A DNA stretch of 64,000 nucleotides. Source: Liolophura sinensis. Taxonomy: Eukaryota > Mollusca > Polyplacophora > Chitonida > Chitonidae. The notes beneath the pieces were generated by a model. That model had not been told where the DNA came from. It worked only from the letters and a program-made list of their open reading frames with translations, and ran no database searches. Shown piece after piece: positions 11,016 to 23,860 of this stretch; positions within the stretch are counted from its first letter, which is position 1, and each line of letters begins with the position of its first letter. Made by a program: the position numbers and the translations under genes. The stretch lies in contig NC_088300.1 of assembly GCF_032854445.1 (NCBI RefSeq), forward strand, positions 16,771,191-16,835,190. The letters run 5' to 3'.

Positions 11016-12380
11016 AGTGATGAGTATGTCAACATTTCACCCGTACAGTAGGACAGATTATGCATCGTCAATCATATATAGGCGTGAATTTTAAAATATT
11101 CACATAGAGAGCTATCATCACCTGTTCAGCTAATGTTTGTATTTGGGTTTGCACATCTTTTGTGATCAGCTGTGCATGGCCCAAATTACAATGAATCGTT
11201 TTATTGCTGTTTTACCAGAAGTTCGAAGCTTACATCTTCCTGTTAAAGACTCGGGGCCTACAAGGGTTCTGTACATACGGTATATCGGCTGATCCATCAC
11301 TGTGTCCGTACGTGGTAAGACACTTTTTTCTGGTCACAAATATAAATAAGGGGCTTAAGGCAAAATTTCAAATCACTGTAAAATTGTTATTTCTTATGTA
11401 ATAATGTCAATGTATTGCTTAACGCTGTAAATTCTGGTTAAGTTATTGTAAAACAAATTTCAGCTAAAATAACAGAAAGGAACATACCAAGTTTAATGAT
11501 CGAATTTTTGACTCATGCGTAAGCTCGCTTCGTCATCCCGGGGCCAGAAGTACAGTTAACGTTGAACAATGCATGGCCTCTTATCATGGGTTGGATAACT
11601 TATAAATGTTAACGGGAACGGTGGTTTTCTCCAGTCTATCTCCTTGCATGTAAAGAAAAGATGTAGATATAGCTACAGTGTGTTGTGTGATTTGGGTCGG
11701 CTGAGAAAGTAACATAATATTGACTGTTTGTGTATCAGCATGGAGGTTAAAGTACGTCTCGATGTTGGCATCCTGTCAATTATCTGATCAATACTTCTCT
11801 TGTGTTTAAATTTACCTGGCAATGTACGAATGGTATATCCACTATAGCTGTAGCTGGGGCACACGGGCACCAGCTATAACTGTACCTCCGGTGTATTACC
11901 GGCATGTCATGATTGGCAGGGTGACGTATATATATATGTATGTATATATATATAGTATATCAACATATGTTTGTTGTAAGCTTCTCTGCGGACGAACGGC
12001 CCACGTCAACTCGGCATCTGTGATTCATGTCTGTTCATCACGGAAGCTGAACACGAGGCCTCGCACAGAATCGATGCTGTACTCTGGGCTCATTCTCACT
12101 TAGCAGGTAGTTGTCCTTATGGGGTCACCCCCGGGGTACTGAGGGTCATCTCTGGGACACTGAGACACCTCTTCTGCTTTGTACATGTATACAAACCCGA
12201 TCGGAAGAGCGACTGGGGTCCGCACGAAAAACGATGTAGCTGAGTCGGCCTAGGTAATGGGACGGTAACAGGCCTTAGTCCACAGGCACTACGCTACGGG
12301 CTCCTCACCTAATAGGGTAGAGTTGAGTCAGCTTGGCAACTCTCCCCACAGTCTGTACTCACCTGGGCGGGACCCACAAC
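11016..12380. other. Noncoding stretch upstream of the 12.4-kb exon
   Basis: No recognisable exon or mobile element. The last part (12300-12388) has a pyrimidine-rich CTCTCCCCACAG and could be leader sequence or an intron border of the following exon. Confidence 0.4.
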
Positions 12381-12388
12381 CACAGGCG

Positions 12389-12435
12389 ATGGCGTTCCCA
12401 GCTGAAACCAAACCACAAGTGATTATAATAGATTG
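12389..12435 (+). CDS. Candidate 5' coding exon or upstream ORF of the unknown membrane-protein gene
   Basis: ATG followed by AFPAETKPQVIIID runs to a near-perfect donor TTG|GTAAGT in phase 2. It can join in phase to the acceptor ending at 16756 (CTGTCAG|C ATG), putting this peptide before the transmembrane segment. If the stronger TTTCAG at 16718-16723 is used instead, the junction makes TGA and this becomes a short upstream ORF in a leader exon. The donor is convincing; coding status is undecided. Confidence 0.4.
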
Positions 12436-13134
12436 GTAAGTTGACATTTATGTATGTCTTGTTGAACACACCTTTGGCTATAAGTCCGAATATATTTAGA
12501 TATTAAAGACTGTGGTGTCACGTATGTTTACATGGACCTAAATTTATATTATTTTCGTTTAATCATTTCATATGTTCAGGTGTTGTTAGACTGTTTACAA
12601 GTGTGGTCTTTTTGCAATGTATGTATACGTAAATCTTAATCGTAGACCTTTCGCTATGACAACAAAGGCGTTAGTGAATATGTAAACATGAATTGGTTAT
12701 GAATCAGCGACAACGCAGAATAATCCCTAAATACACGCATTCTTTAACCTTCGTGCAATATAAGGTTGAATTTAATTTTCGTAAGACAAAAATTATAAGT
12801 GGTCTCAAGACGGACAGGTAATAGCGTATCGGTACGCGTCTTCCTTTATATTGCAGACTACGTTGACTAAATCGAAAATAATACCATTGATTACACCTTT
12901 ATACGCCACATTAATGGAAATCTTAATTGCCAACACAAAACTGTATTCCGTGCACAGCGTTACGCCTGTGTGCATAAAAAGAATTCAGCGAATGTGTTTA
13001 CCTAATGAGAAGTATATTCGTGGGTGATTATTATTACCGGTGTGTATTGTGGATCAGACACTTTGAAGCATTTGGAATGGTACAAGTGATACTCATGTAC
13101 TGTATTCCCATTTAGCTTTACATGTACCAGTGCT

Positions 13135-13190
13135 TATTTATTTATTTTTTGGATTGGTATTTTACGCCGTACTCGAGAATATTATATATA
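13135..13190 (-). repeat. SINE family A 3'-tail fragment
   Basis: Reverse-oriented tail with GGATTGGTATTTTACGCCGT and ACTCGAGAATAT following (ATTT)n; the remainder is missing. Confidence 0.75.
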
Positions 13191-16100
13191 TTTTTATATA
13201 TATGGAAGTAGGACTCATACATTAATCTGGTTAGGGGCTTCATGGATCAGATAAATAAAAGACAAAAGATAAATAAAAGACAATGTTTCAATTCTCGGTG
13301 CAAGATTTCATGAGGCATATATACGTGTGCATATCCAACTGATTAAATACTGTAAGATTGATTAAATAGAAAGTATAACACCCTTTCATCACACCATTGC
13401 ATTATATAGGTTAATCGAAATATTGACAAACCTCTACTGCAGTTTTTCGCTTGCCTCAACGTAAACCACAATGTTGTATCTACCTAAAAGGAGTAATTCA
13501 TGCAAACACGGCTATTAAAATTTTCATTTTTTCTTCTGTGTTAATTTGTAGCAGTCATGCAGACGTAAAAAGAACATGTTGGTACTCTGTTGAGTATATA
13601 CATTGTTATGGATTTATGTCCACTTGGGCCATTATATCTACACATAACGGGGGTTATTAAGTAGATGTATATATGTGTTTATAATACAATATTTGGGCGT
13701 CAGTGATAACTATAATTAATGTTCTTCAAGTTCATCCATGCATATATGTTTTGGTGATCGCTTTCGAAATTGGAGTTCTGACGCTTTGACTAGCTGGTCG
13801 ATGTCTCACCATTGTTTGTAACCGACCTGAGCAACAAGTGCGATTGCGCATGAAATTATGTACGCTAGACCAATGGGAGTTTCACATGCAGCATATAAGG
13901 TTGGACAGCACGTAAGCTTATTATACATACATGTACCACCAATGGCCTATATTCATATAGCTCATATAGTTGATAGCGTTAAAGACATTTATATGCATGC
14001 ATTTAACTGTGGTGTCCTTGTAAACGCATATACGTGATAAGATCTGCTAGTAAAGGAAAGGTACTCTCCAAGCAGGATCGTCAGCATGTCGCAATAGATT
14101 CTCAGTGTAGGAGAATGTCACACGTGCGATACTGACCTTTAGGCTCAATTATCTGCCTAACCAGCAATCTGCGTGAACTGTGAAACTGTTTACAGAGCTT
14201 TTGACATACTATTGTTTCACTTAGTTGGACAGAATACTTGGTAGAATTTCGTCAACTCTAGAATCAGTTTTAGGTCAGTGACATCGTATTTATGAAAACA
14301 ATAAATGATGTGTTTGCTTCCCGCGGGAAAACTCCCCCGTGCACAAAACGAAAGGAGCATGTATAGTTCCTACTAGACCATCTTCCTGCCAGAGTTTGTA
14401 TGGAGATTCTGTTATCTGCTGAGTTTTCCAAAACAACAGACGAACTAAATGCCAACGCCGGAGCTACGGATGTCCTGTGTATACAAAACGTTTGAAAAAT
14501 TAGGTCTGGAATTGCTTTGGCGTATTTATAGGCCCGTAAGGGTATAGACAAGTATACATGTAACGTATAATAATATTCATGTGAAGTGCGTTACATGCAT
14601 CATGTCTCTTTGAATGTCTACGTATTTAGGCAGGTGTTTCTTTGTTCTACCTGGTTGGACAACATAACATTTTCGGCCAATGTAGCCAGTTGTATCCAAT
14701 TAATAAATAATGAAATTAAAACGCGATGCCATTTTATTCCCGATAAGGCAGCAGTGTAAAGCTAATTCCAATATCGTACCATAGTAACACATAAAGGTGT
14801 TCAGCATCACCGCACGTATATCGATTCTTGACCGACCCATTATTACAGAATCAAAACCATCAATAATTACATATTTCACCGCACACCACGGATATTGTGT
14901 ATACCATGCATGCATAACGCTGTGTGTGTATACATTTAATTATTTGATCGACTCTTGATCTGCAGATATCGGTTTTTCTTAGCACGTGTTTGTTACTTGA
15001 TGGCACTATGCACACGAGCTAAATGTTTGATCTGAGTTCGCTTCCCTGCCCTGTGCTATAGAACCACAAGGATTAGCTCAGGTTTAAATCTGCTTGAATC
15101 CTCCGTGCATCTACCATGTCAGGAGTTCGAATCCAGTCGTCTTGCACCCAACTTGAATTAACGGTTAAAGTTTAAAGAAGTAAATCGACGTACAGGATGT
15201 GTATGTTATTAATAAGGACTCGGCTTTTTATGATAAAAGTTGTATTTTGACAGAAAATGATTTTATTGATATTATCCCTGGAACACGTAGAATATGCCTC
15301 TATCCCCAATAGTGCGTTTGTGTGTAGGTAAAAAAATTCTACTCGAACTCTAAACTCTACCTGATCTATGCAGTAATCAGTCTGCAGTGACATCAAACGC
15401 TTTACATGTAACAATAATCGTAGGAACGTTTTAGGCACTTCATACGTCCGTCGATACATGCCTTTAAGCCCCCCCCCCCACCTGCAGGCCTATATTTTGA
15501 GTTAATACTTGATATTCCGTACAATGTGTGGATGTATAATTCGTCTGTTGGCAACATCTATACGTGTGCAGATTATAATACCGTTGGTTCAGCAATATGT
15601 ATCATACAACTTCTCCATTAGACCTTGTCAAGAATATCATGCAGGGCACACGATTTTGTGTTGTGCTTTTACCTGGATAGCAATTTGTCACATTTGACCC
15701 ATTTTCTTCTGGCTTTTTTTGTTTCTGGATAATTAGAGCTAAGGCTGACTGGTTGTCAATGTACAGTTACAAAGAGACAGCCATCAGACGTATGCATAAT
15801 AAGCCTGTATGTAGGTGGTATTCACAGTTAACCATGTAGCTTGTCTAAGCGTGTCTCAGTTATGGGGCTTGTACGAACGTCACCCGTTGTCCTACTGTTT
15901 TCCACCTGCACTAGATCAGAGAACACGTGGACGCCAGACCAGTACCTTGCTTACGTGATGAGATGTATGTATAGCTCTGTTCGAATCACTTAACCAATAT
16001 ACGACTAATAATATACCTTATACTATCGTGGCTATCATATGGAGTTGTGTACAATGTTGTCTGTTCTTTAAAACGCGATGCCTTGTAACGCACGGATACG

Positions 16101-16717
16101 ACATATCCACTTATAGCTTGATTGTAAAACGAGGAATCCGAGAGGATCACAGCATGGAGGTATAAGTAAATTTTAATTTATACGTGATCCAGAGACATGC
16201 TTAGATATTTGTTGGACAATGTGTAGTTCCATATTTAAGGAACTGACCGGTTTAAGCCTGAATTGCTATTGGTACGAAACTATGAATGGAATGCACGTCT
16301 TGTAATTGAAATGATTATCATGCAACTTTTTTGTTTACTTCTGGACAATGAAGTCAGTTTTCCTTGCTAGGTCAATATAACAAGATGGTCTCTCGGCTTG
16401 ACGCGTGTGATATGTATCACCTATATTCCGCACGTTGGACCGTACGTACAATTTTATGCATCGTCTATCTGTTTCTTCACGCATAGATGTCGTGACTTCA
16501 CTCTTCATGTCCGACTGGTACATACAGTTTGTCCGAATATACAGCAGAGTCGTGTTGGCGGATGTTATAAAAGTCTGCAAATATGGGCCACATCATGCAT
16601 TATGTATTCAAGCCACCATTTTGTTTGCACTTCTCCAGCGATCTCCGTAAGATATCTTAACCTGCAGGTATTTTAACAACTCTAAACACAAATGGTATGA
16701 TGAGTTTCTCTTTGTCA
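13191..16717. other. Noncoding stretch, probable intron
   Basis: No supported exon. A weak tRNA-like motif lies at 15064-15150 (TTAGCTCAGG, then GAGTTCGAATCC ~50 bp later), possibly a decayed SINE head. A C-tract lies at 15468-15479. Confidence 0.4.
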
Positions 16718-16756
16718 TTTCAGATTTACATCTCGCCCACCCGCTATAACTGTCAG

Positions 16757-16978
16757 CATGGAGGAACACACCATCGTGATCACTGTGACAGTGTGTGCCG
16801 TCGTCTTCATTATTATCCTCGTTTTCCTCATCAGCTGGTATGTGGCGCGAAAAAGACACTATTTGAAAAAGAAGGCTCCCATCACACGAGTTCCTCAGAG
16901 ACAATTTCCTTATCCACGCCTCCCACCGATGAGCTCGCCAGAGCTTCAGAATGGCCAAATACCCATAGCAACGATCAC
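16757..16978 (+). CDS. Exon encoding a single-pass transmembrane segment, unrecognised gene
   Basis: From ATG 16758 the frame encodes a short acidic N-terminus (MEEHT), about 22 hydrophobic residues (IVITVTVCAVVFIIILVFLI), a basic stop-transfer run (ARKRHYLKKK) and a Pro-rich stretch (PYPRLPPMSSPEL). That order predicts N-out, C-in topology. The frame either stops at TGA 16980-16982 (74 aa) or leaves in phase 2 at a weak donor AC|GTGACG, which is in phase with the exon at 21958. Splice acceptors lie at 16723 (strong) and 16756. The overlapping 119-codon frame from 16697 has no such features. Confidence 0.55.
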
Positions 16979-17446
16979 GTGACGACCACACGTGACAGGG
17001 ATGCCTTCAAATTGACGCTATCCAAGAAGCGTCATGGATTGTGCTTCAGGCTGTGATGTCCAGCACGTGTTTTTGATTACAGCGCATGGATAACACGAAA
17101 CGCATGCGTATATATCCGGAAAGTGTTTCTTTGTTCTACCAATCACATGTACATGAAGTGACATATGGAGTCGTGATGTATACATATGGATACATGGATA
17201 CGGTTGTCATACATGTACATGTATAACAGTGACAGGGAACTGGGGCTGGTTTCATGAAGCTAACTTAGCAATGTAAACCCTTAACTACTATGACAACATA
17301 CGTTGTCGAGGTATAAAGTACACTTAGCTAAAGGCAACTTAAAACTAAGTAAGCTTCAAGAAACAGGCCCCTGAAATATAGCTGTTATTGTCAATACCTT
17401 TATCGTGCATTTGATTGAGACCGGCCTTGGTACGTAAGCTCTATCT

Positions 17447-17698
<252 letters not shown>

Positions 17699-18049
17699 CA
17701 GCTGAATGCCATTGTCCTTAAATATATCTATATACAGTGTACATGTATATGGTAATTCGATGAGATGATGCTGTGGCTGCTAATTACCTCTGCCCTGGTT
17801 CACAATATACGAATTGACAATATTACTAACTGTGCTGAAAATTGTGATTTATGTTCTAGTCTGTACAACTTATCATCGTTCGGCATTTGCCTGACGGAAT
17901 TCATAAATAACAGAACGGGTGCATGACGTGCTTGGCAAACTTTTTTCCACTATTTTTTTTAATTTGAGCTGCATAAATGCATTTGGGATTTCACTGGCAT
18001 AAATTATGTGAATAAATTTATGAAATTAAATGTTTACATGTTTTTTAAG

Positions 18050-18290
18050 TATGATGTTTACTGTACACACAAAAATGACTTGTGTTGTATGAACAAAAGC
18101 CTTGTGTCACATTTGAACAAATCTATCGTGTGTTGAATTAACACAAGGCCTTGTTTTTATTTTATTTTTTCTGTAACACAAACATGTGTACTTCACATTT
18201 ATTTAACACATACCTGTGTTGGGGTAATACAGTTCTGTGTTGAATGAAAGTTGTTGTGTTAGATTTCAATACAAGTGTTTTGTGTGCGTA
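18050..18290. repeat. MITE-like repeat rich in ACACAAG/CTTGTGT inverted motifs
   Basis: The ends read CACACAAAAATGACTTGTG and the near complement of CACTTGTATTG...TGTGTG; GCCTTGTGT and ACACAAGGC pair internally. This looks like a short inverted-repeat element, with no duplication identified. Confidence 0.5.
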
Positions 18291-19363
18291 TTTAATTGTC
18301 ATTGTATACGCATACTTCATGTCGGCCGAACTATAGTTGAAAAGCTATATAAGAAGTTTCTTTAAATTTAGCTTATCTTAGAAATCTATTCACTTCAAAA
18401 AGTCCTGTAGCCTATATATGTAAGCCTGCGAATATATCGCAAACCGTGGAATAACTAAAGATAGACTTAATGCATGCGAATACTGTGGCACCATATATGT
18501 GCAGTAGACCTATACGTGTACATATGTGATCTTCTAGCTGCTGCAAAATGCTAGGGCTAAATGCACAATCTAATTTTATGTATTTGTTAGGAAGTAAATT
18601 TGTATGCAAACATGAGAAACAGACTTTTTTCTTACGTAAAACCTTCATTTTGTATTTATTTTCATTTCGTCTATATGAGCAACATTTTTCAACGCCTAGG
18701 AAAACTACTTAATCTATAACCGTCCCATTTTGCCTCACAGTATATACGGGCCTAATGGACTAATCTGTCTATACAGATTTCCCACATGCAAAGCTGCAAC
18801 ATTGGGAAAATGGTGCAAAATACAAAGCGAAGATGTTTCAAAATTTCAACTGCAGTTTTATTTCCGATAACATATAGGCCTAGTATCGAATTTCCCAGTG
18901 CTCAGCTGAAAATGTATTTAATTACATCGTAGGTGCATACAAGTTACAAATGAACATGGCCCACGACAAATGTCCTCCTCATGTTCTCATTGATATAGGC
19001 TGGATGTGCCCATACACATGTATACTGAATCGTGCCCTCAAAGCATGTATTCCATGACTCTCGACAGTAAACGCATTCAGCACAATCTGCTTGCACTCTC
19101 TGCGCTGCTGTCTTTTATATTCATTCTAGACTCATATCTTGATTTGATAACTAATCTCCAAGACACATAACTTTGTTAGGGATATACTGATCAAACAAGC
19201 CCTCCTACAGACCTAGCATCACGACGGACATTTGACTTCTGTGTTAATAGTCTGGTAGTGAGTTTACGGGGGAGATGACATATCAATCAGGGATAAAATA
19301 GTAGACTGGAGATACAGGTATAGAGTCATTTAATAAGTTCTTAATCCAAAAAAAAAAAATAAC

Positions 19364-19590
19364 GTGTTAAATTTAACAGAAAGTCTGTTATGTGAATAAT
19401 GGTAGAATGTGTTCTGTTATTGCATTATATTATCCAGTTAAACACGGCCTATAACACACATTTTATTAAATCAACCTAACTATTCCATTAGATAAACACA
19501 ATATTACGTTTACTATGACACAATATTGTGTTGTAATAACAGAATACATTATAGCATCACTCAGACAACAAACTTTCTGTTAAAATTAAC
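19364..19590. repeat. MITE-like element with ~60-bp inverted arms
   Basis: The left arm (19364-19423, GTTAAATTTAACAGAAAGTC...TTCTGTTATTGC) is matched inverted at 19531-19590 (GTTAATTTTAACAGAAAGTT...TTCTGTTATTAC). The central part is AT-rich. Confidence 0.7.
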
Positions 19591-19593
19591 AGA

Positions 19594-19860
19594 TTAATTG
19601 TCTGAGTGTATACTGCATGTTAAAGAATCCCCCATATAGGTGTTGTTGAGCTCCATGGCTGATATGATGACATCCAAAGTCGTCGAGGAATTTGGCGTTT
19701 GCACTTGTGTTTTAGGAGATAATACTTCTCGTTCTGTTGCGTTTTCGCTTTGTTTCACACAAGGATGATTTGCTTCAGTGTTTATTTTCTTGTGCCGGCC
19801 TAAGCCTGGCAAAATAGTTTTAGAATCTAAAGTGGGATCGAAACATGATGTAGTGGACAT
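19594..19860 (-). CDS. Possible small minus-strand ORF (88 aa), unrecognised
   Basis: ATG to TAA with mixed, non-repetitive composition (N-terminus MSTTSCFDPTLDSKTILPG). There is no clear acceptor, no domain, and its stop lies at the edge of the inverted-repeat element, so it may be a chance frame or part of an element. Confidence 0.2.
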   Translation of the reverse strand: MSTTSCFDPTLDSKTILPGLGRHKKINTEANHPCVKQSENATEREVLSPKTQVQTPNSSTTLDVIISAMELNNTYMGDSLTCSIHSDN

Positions 19861-20244
19861 GATTTAACCGTTAAGATATGCAAAAGACAAGAGATAACGT
19901 CATCATTACAAAGTATGCGTATCATTTCTATACATACTATCTTTTTATAATGGGAATAAATATATTTATGACTGTAATACAGAACTGTAAAATTTCTAGG
20001 ACTGAGATCACATTATGAGTAGTGCCTGTTTGCTTTGGTTGGATGATTGTCAGCATGTGGATAATTGCAACCCTGTTTCTGAATAAAGACATCTAAGACC
20101 TTCATAAAGATTATGTTGAATATGGAGTTTGAATAGTTACGAACAAACAAATAATATTCTTAATTAGAGACATTATTTCCTTTAATCAGCATGCATGCTC
20201 ATTTGATACAAAAAGCTACAGTATGGAGAGTACATCCATGCAGA

Positions 20245-20340
20245 ACAACATCAACAGTGTCATCGTTGGCAAATGTTCGTTCGTAACCGGTGAAATACCG
20301 ATCACTCTACACCACCTATGCACTGTTCATGTAGCTAAAT
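20245..20340 (+). repeat. Dispersed repeat, copy 1 (matches 25229-25315)
   Basis: GTTGGCAAATGTTC, GGTGAAATACC and CTGTTCATGTA occur here in the same order and spacing as at 25229-25315, indicating an uncharacterised dispersed repeat. Confidence 0.55.
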
Positions 20341-20398
20341 ACTGCGCCATCAAATGCGGTGTCATCAAATGCTGCGTCATCAAATGCTGCGTCATCGT
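20341..20398 (+). repeat. 15-bp tandem repeat
   Basis: Three to four units of ATGCTGCGTCATCAA, diverged at the first unit. Confidence 0.85.
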
Positions 20399-20900
20399 GC
20401 AAAGGGACCAAATCTCGGGGATTCATAGTCCACAATCCTGGTTTATTCAGACAGCCTATATAGGCCTACAATACCAAGACTATATCATGGAGAGTAAAAA
20501 CTAGAGCAGCGACGACAATGTGATAGGGCTAAATGTTCACAAATAGCAGGAGAAATACAAGATCTTGTCAATAACTCCTCCTTTCCAATAGAACGAAACC
20601 CACGCGCAGTCTTTCTGTGTTAAAGTTGTGCATACGTCATCCTTTGTTGTACTATGTGACGTCATCATGTGTGGTTAAGATTTGTTCCGATTTCAACAAC
20701 GCTGTTTATGACGTCACAACAGCGCAAAGCGTCAGGGTTAACTTTGGGAGGAGAAATCATAGCGTCCATGTAATTTATAAGCTTTTGGGGGGGTAGCCAT
20801 GAATTCCTTTAGGGTTAGGATTTTATTTTCGGAATCACTGTCATACAACTTCTATATGTATGGGTAAGAAGCTTCTAGGGGAAATATTAAGTCTGTAGGC

Positions 20901-20908
20901 CTATAAAA
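20901..20908 (+). promoter_or_regulatory. TATA-like box before the 20936 start codon
   Basis: CTATAAAA lies 28 bp upstream of ATG 20936. A start site ~30 bp downstream would leave a leader of only a few bases, so this is a weak candidate for an internal promoter. Confidence 0.3.
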
Positions 20909-20935
20909 TGCTTTTCATCGTTCAAATCTGCTAGC

Positions 20936-21051
20936 ATGATTGGTGCTAAGGCCATCCTGTTCATCGCTGTGTCTATGGTGAACTTTTGTAAGATTGACCA
21001 GCCAACACCTGACGTGATTCAGTTTTCACAAGGTGATTATGGAGAAGGCAG
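20936..21051 (+). CDS. Candidate alternative first coding exon with a signal-peptide-like N-terminus
   Basis: ATG opens MIGAKAILFIAVSMVNFCKI, a short basic start plus hydrophobic core, followed by polar sequence (DQPTPDVIQFSQGDYGEG). The exon ends at a good donor CAG|GTAAGA in phase 2, which joins in phase to 21958. It may be an alternative to the transmembrane exon at 16757, which also ends in phase 2. The family is not recognised. Confidence 0.45.
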
Positions 21052-21957
21052 GTAAGACAGAGTGTATTCTGTGCTATTCCCAAATCCAAAATCAACCTGC
21101 ACACACGTATAACGTTTGTGTTTTTTTTCCCTATAATTTGAAGGGCTCGGCATACCGGTGGATAAAACATGCCGGTATTATATAGGTCATCATGTAGGTC
21201 TTACAGATATACCTAAGAGAGGCATATGTCTTATCCACAGATAAACAAAATAATATGTTCATTTTTAACTTAAGAAAATACCTGCTTCTTCGACTGTTTT
21301 AGACTGGATACTTTATTGGGCATTATGCTTACTGAAGGTTTCCTCGCCAGACATCTTTCGCATTCTTGAGGTCAAAAGAAGCACAGAAATTAACGAACTT
21401 CACCAAGGAACAGCGTGAGATAGGCCTGTATTTATAAAGCAGTTTTATAACTGCAACATCAACAAACCCTGATTTTTTCTTTGTCAAAAATCATCATTGC
21501 TGAGATGTTTGATAAGTGAATCAAGTTTGGTTTGGGGCGTTGATACATGTATTTAAAACGTTAATATATACCGGTACATATGTAAAATGGATATATACGA
21601 GGCGGTAACACTAAGGGACAACATTTTAAGTGTTTATTTGAATTTGTATTAATCGTTTAATAAAATTATAGCAGTTGTAAGGCTAATAGTTCAAGAGTAT
21701 TATTGTAACGGTGGGATAGTGTTCGATTTGAACCATATAGGCCCCTGTGCAGTCGGGGGTATCGGGTAATTGTCGATCATAGAAATGAGAAACGGCCTGT
21801 GGGAAAAGTCTAGGGTGAGCAGGAAGGAGAAACCCGCAAACGGATGTTTGTAAGCATGTGTATTGTATTTATAACACAGTCATACATTGTTGGCATAGAC
21901 CTATTGTGTACACACTCATGAATGGGTCTGCTGTTTTAATTCATGAAATGTCAACAG

Positions 21958-22039
21958 CCTCCAGTGGACCTATTTCCCTGGGATAGAAGACAGCACATTT
22001 GTCGCCTTGAGTGATGAATATCCTGAACGGATACCCTCA
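21958..22039 (+). CDS. Internal coding exon of the unknown membrane/secreted protein gene
   Basis: It follows GTCAACAG and is open only in the frame entered from phase 2 (LQWTYFPGIEDSTFVALSDE). If the strong GTAAGT donor at 22050 is used, the frame meets TGA at 22046-22048, one base before the junction. A GC donor at 22040 (CA|GCAAGA) ends the exon in phase 0, exactly the phase required by the next exon. The latter model is preferred because both following exons are open and in phase. Confidence 0.5.
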
Positions 22040-22137
22040 GCAAGATGAAGTAAGTTAGGCCTACCCATGCTTGCATACACCACATGTCTCATTACACAGG
22101 GCTATGAGCTACAGATTCGCTTTTATGTTTATAAATG

Positions 22138-22172
22138 GGGTCTCCGTGGCCCAGGGTGTTAGCACACATGTG
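22138..22172 (+). repeat. SINE head fragment (tRNA-like)
   Basis: GTCTCCGTGGCCCAGGGTGT followed by TAGCACA resembles the 5' head of SINE family A (GCCTCCGTGGCTCAGTTGGT). Only the head is present. Confidence 0.4.
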
Positions 22173-22472
22173 ACGGGACAAAACATTTTGTCCAGTCGGA
22201 ATAATCTACGTTTCGTCCCTGTCTGTGGATCATTTACTCCAGAAGTGATGTGAAAAGGTCTGAAAGTTCCATATTACCCGTGCATAGGTGCAACCTTGTT
22301 TTACAGTGTTTGTAGACGTGCATGCCTTAATTTCCTTGAAATGTTCATACAAAAGTTTGACCAGGACAGGTGTCACACTACAACGGCCAGCAATTCTTTG
22401 GTGGGCAATTATAATTTCGATGGACAAAAATTGGCTCGCTGAAGTCTGTATAGCGTTTTATATCCTTTCCAG

Positions 22473-22711
22473 TACCGTGGTGTCGGTCCTTCGAGTAAAG
22501 GCGCCGGGGAGACGCTACATCTGCCAGGGGGAGACAATTGGACGATTCCAAAGTCCGAGTTGAAACTTAAGAGAGGGACTTCCACGTCTTTATCCCCCAG
22601 GCGGAGGTCCAAGAGAACATCGAAAGCTCCTAAACCGTGTCAGCCACATGAGGAGCCGCGGTCTCCCTACAAAACCGTGGCAGCATTTCCGCTCCGATCC
22701 GCAGTATGGAT
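22473..22711 (+). CDS. Internal coding exon, basic Ser/Pro-rich region, unknown gene
   Basis: Flanked by TCCTTTCCAG and the strong donor GAT|GTAAGT. Only one frame is open through all 79 codons, and an in-frame stop (22440-22442) lies upstream of the acceptor, so it is an internal exon. It encodes GGDNWTIPKSELKLKRGTS and the strongly basic SPRRRSKRTSKAPKP, a possible nuclear-localisation or membrane-proximal basic motif. It ends in phase 2, matching the next exon. Confidence 0.65.
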
Positions 22712-23601
22712 GTAAGTACATGCTAAATGGTCCAGAATCATAGGAGATGTACCAACTATCGCAAAATGGTGACCCCTTTCTTGTCTACATTAACTCGGGC
22801 CTATAAAATAATATCGTCTGTTCACCCCTTGCTTTGCGATGACATTTTGCTGCCAAACAGGTAATAACTTACTCACGAATTGCGAGAGAACAATGGTGAA
22901 TTCAGTTTTGATCCGATCTCCATTGCGCAGGGAAGGCTTTCCTGTTTGCCACATCTTTTAGTTTCATAGATACCATTACTTGATGTCTTCATTTTAAACG
23001 ATATTTTACATTACATTGTCAACGGTGTTTTAAGGTCATCCAATTCGGCTTCCAGAAAGAACAACCTGGCGTCTTCCATATTGCTTGGATGCCTGCAAAC
23101 TGTAATCTAGTCACTAGAGAAAAACATTTCTGATGGTGCTTGATATGAAGTACAATGTACAACGAATTGTCGGTTCAAACATTTTGCTAAAGGAAAATGT
23201 CACACCATACAGGACGTATCGGTCTGTAATATGAGCGTTTACCTCACACGATGACGACACCATATAGCTCATTTGCTTACAGCATTCGTTCGCCTATAAA
23301 CGAGAATAGTTTTAAGCGCTTAATATTGACGAAATTAATACTCTGGTGAAGTAAACTTTGCCCTATTGGGAAATTTGATTTTCGACTAAATGGGAGAGAA
23401 ACCAAATGGCGATGGACATATATAAACTTATTCATTAGTGTATTCCGCGTGAGGTCTATCTGACGGAAATTGGGCTATATACTCTCCACTGTACACTTAC
23501 AGTATAGATTATATGACAAAGTAATTTGTAACTTTATCTATATATAACATCCATATTTCACGTGATTCTGTTTCATGGATTTTGTACTGTGTTGCGCGCA
23601 G

Positions 23602-23860
23602 GGTTATGCTGGTAGAAAATCTCGCCGGTTTGTTGCTCACTTGGCACGCAGAGCGCCGCCATTGCCACGTCGAAACAGGGAATAAAGCGGGAAAGAAGAA
23701 ACGACGAGTGGCCATGTTAGAGGGACAAGTGGTGGAGTCACCCCCTAGAGCGAAACTGAGAGACGATTCTTGTGTGATTGTCAATCTGTCCCCATCCAAT
23801 TCCAACGTGAATATGATTGATGAAGATGATTTAGATGACGAAAGTTTCCATATGCTGTAG
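23602..23860 (+). CDS. Terminal coding exon with an acidic C-terminus, unknown gene
   Basis: It follows TTGCGCGCAG and is entered in phase 2. It encodes LVENLAGLLLTWHAERRHC, a basic GKKKRRVAML, then SPPRAKLRDDSCVIVNLSPS and ends in acidic DEDDLDDESFHML before TAG. With 21958-22039 and 22473-22711 it gives a continuous frame of 231 aa (start at 20936) or 266 aa (start at 16758). AATAAA at 24115-24120 is a suitable polyadenylation signal. No domain family is recognised. Confidence 0.65.

Noticed and set aside
16697-17056. 119-codon frame overlapping the transmembrane exon
   Set aside because: It crosses the strong TTTCAG acceptor, is His/Thr/Ser-rich without features, and competes with a frame having a clear membrane segment and stop-transfer signal.
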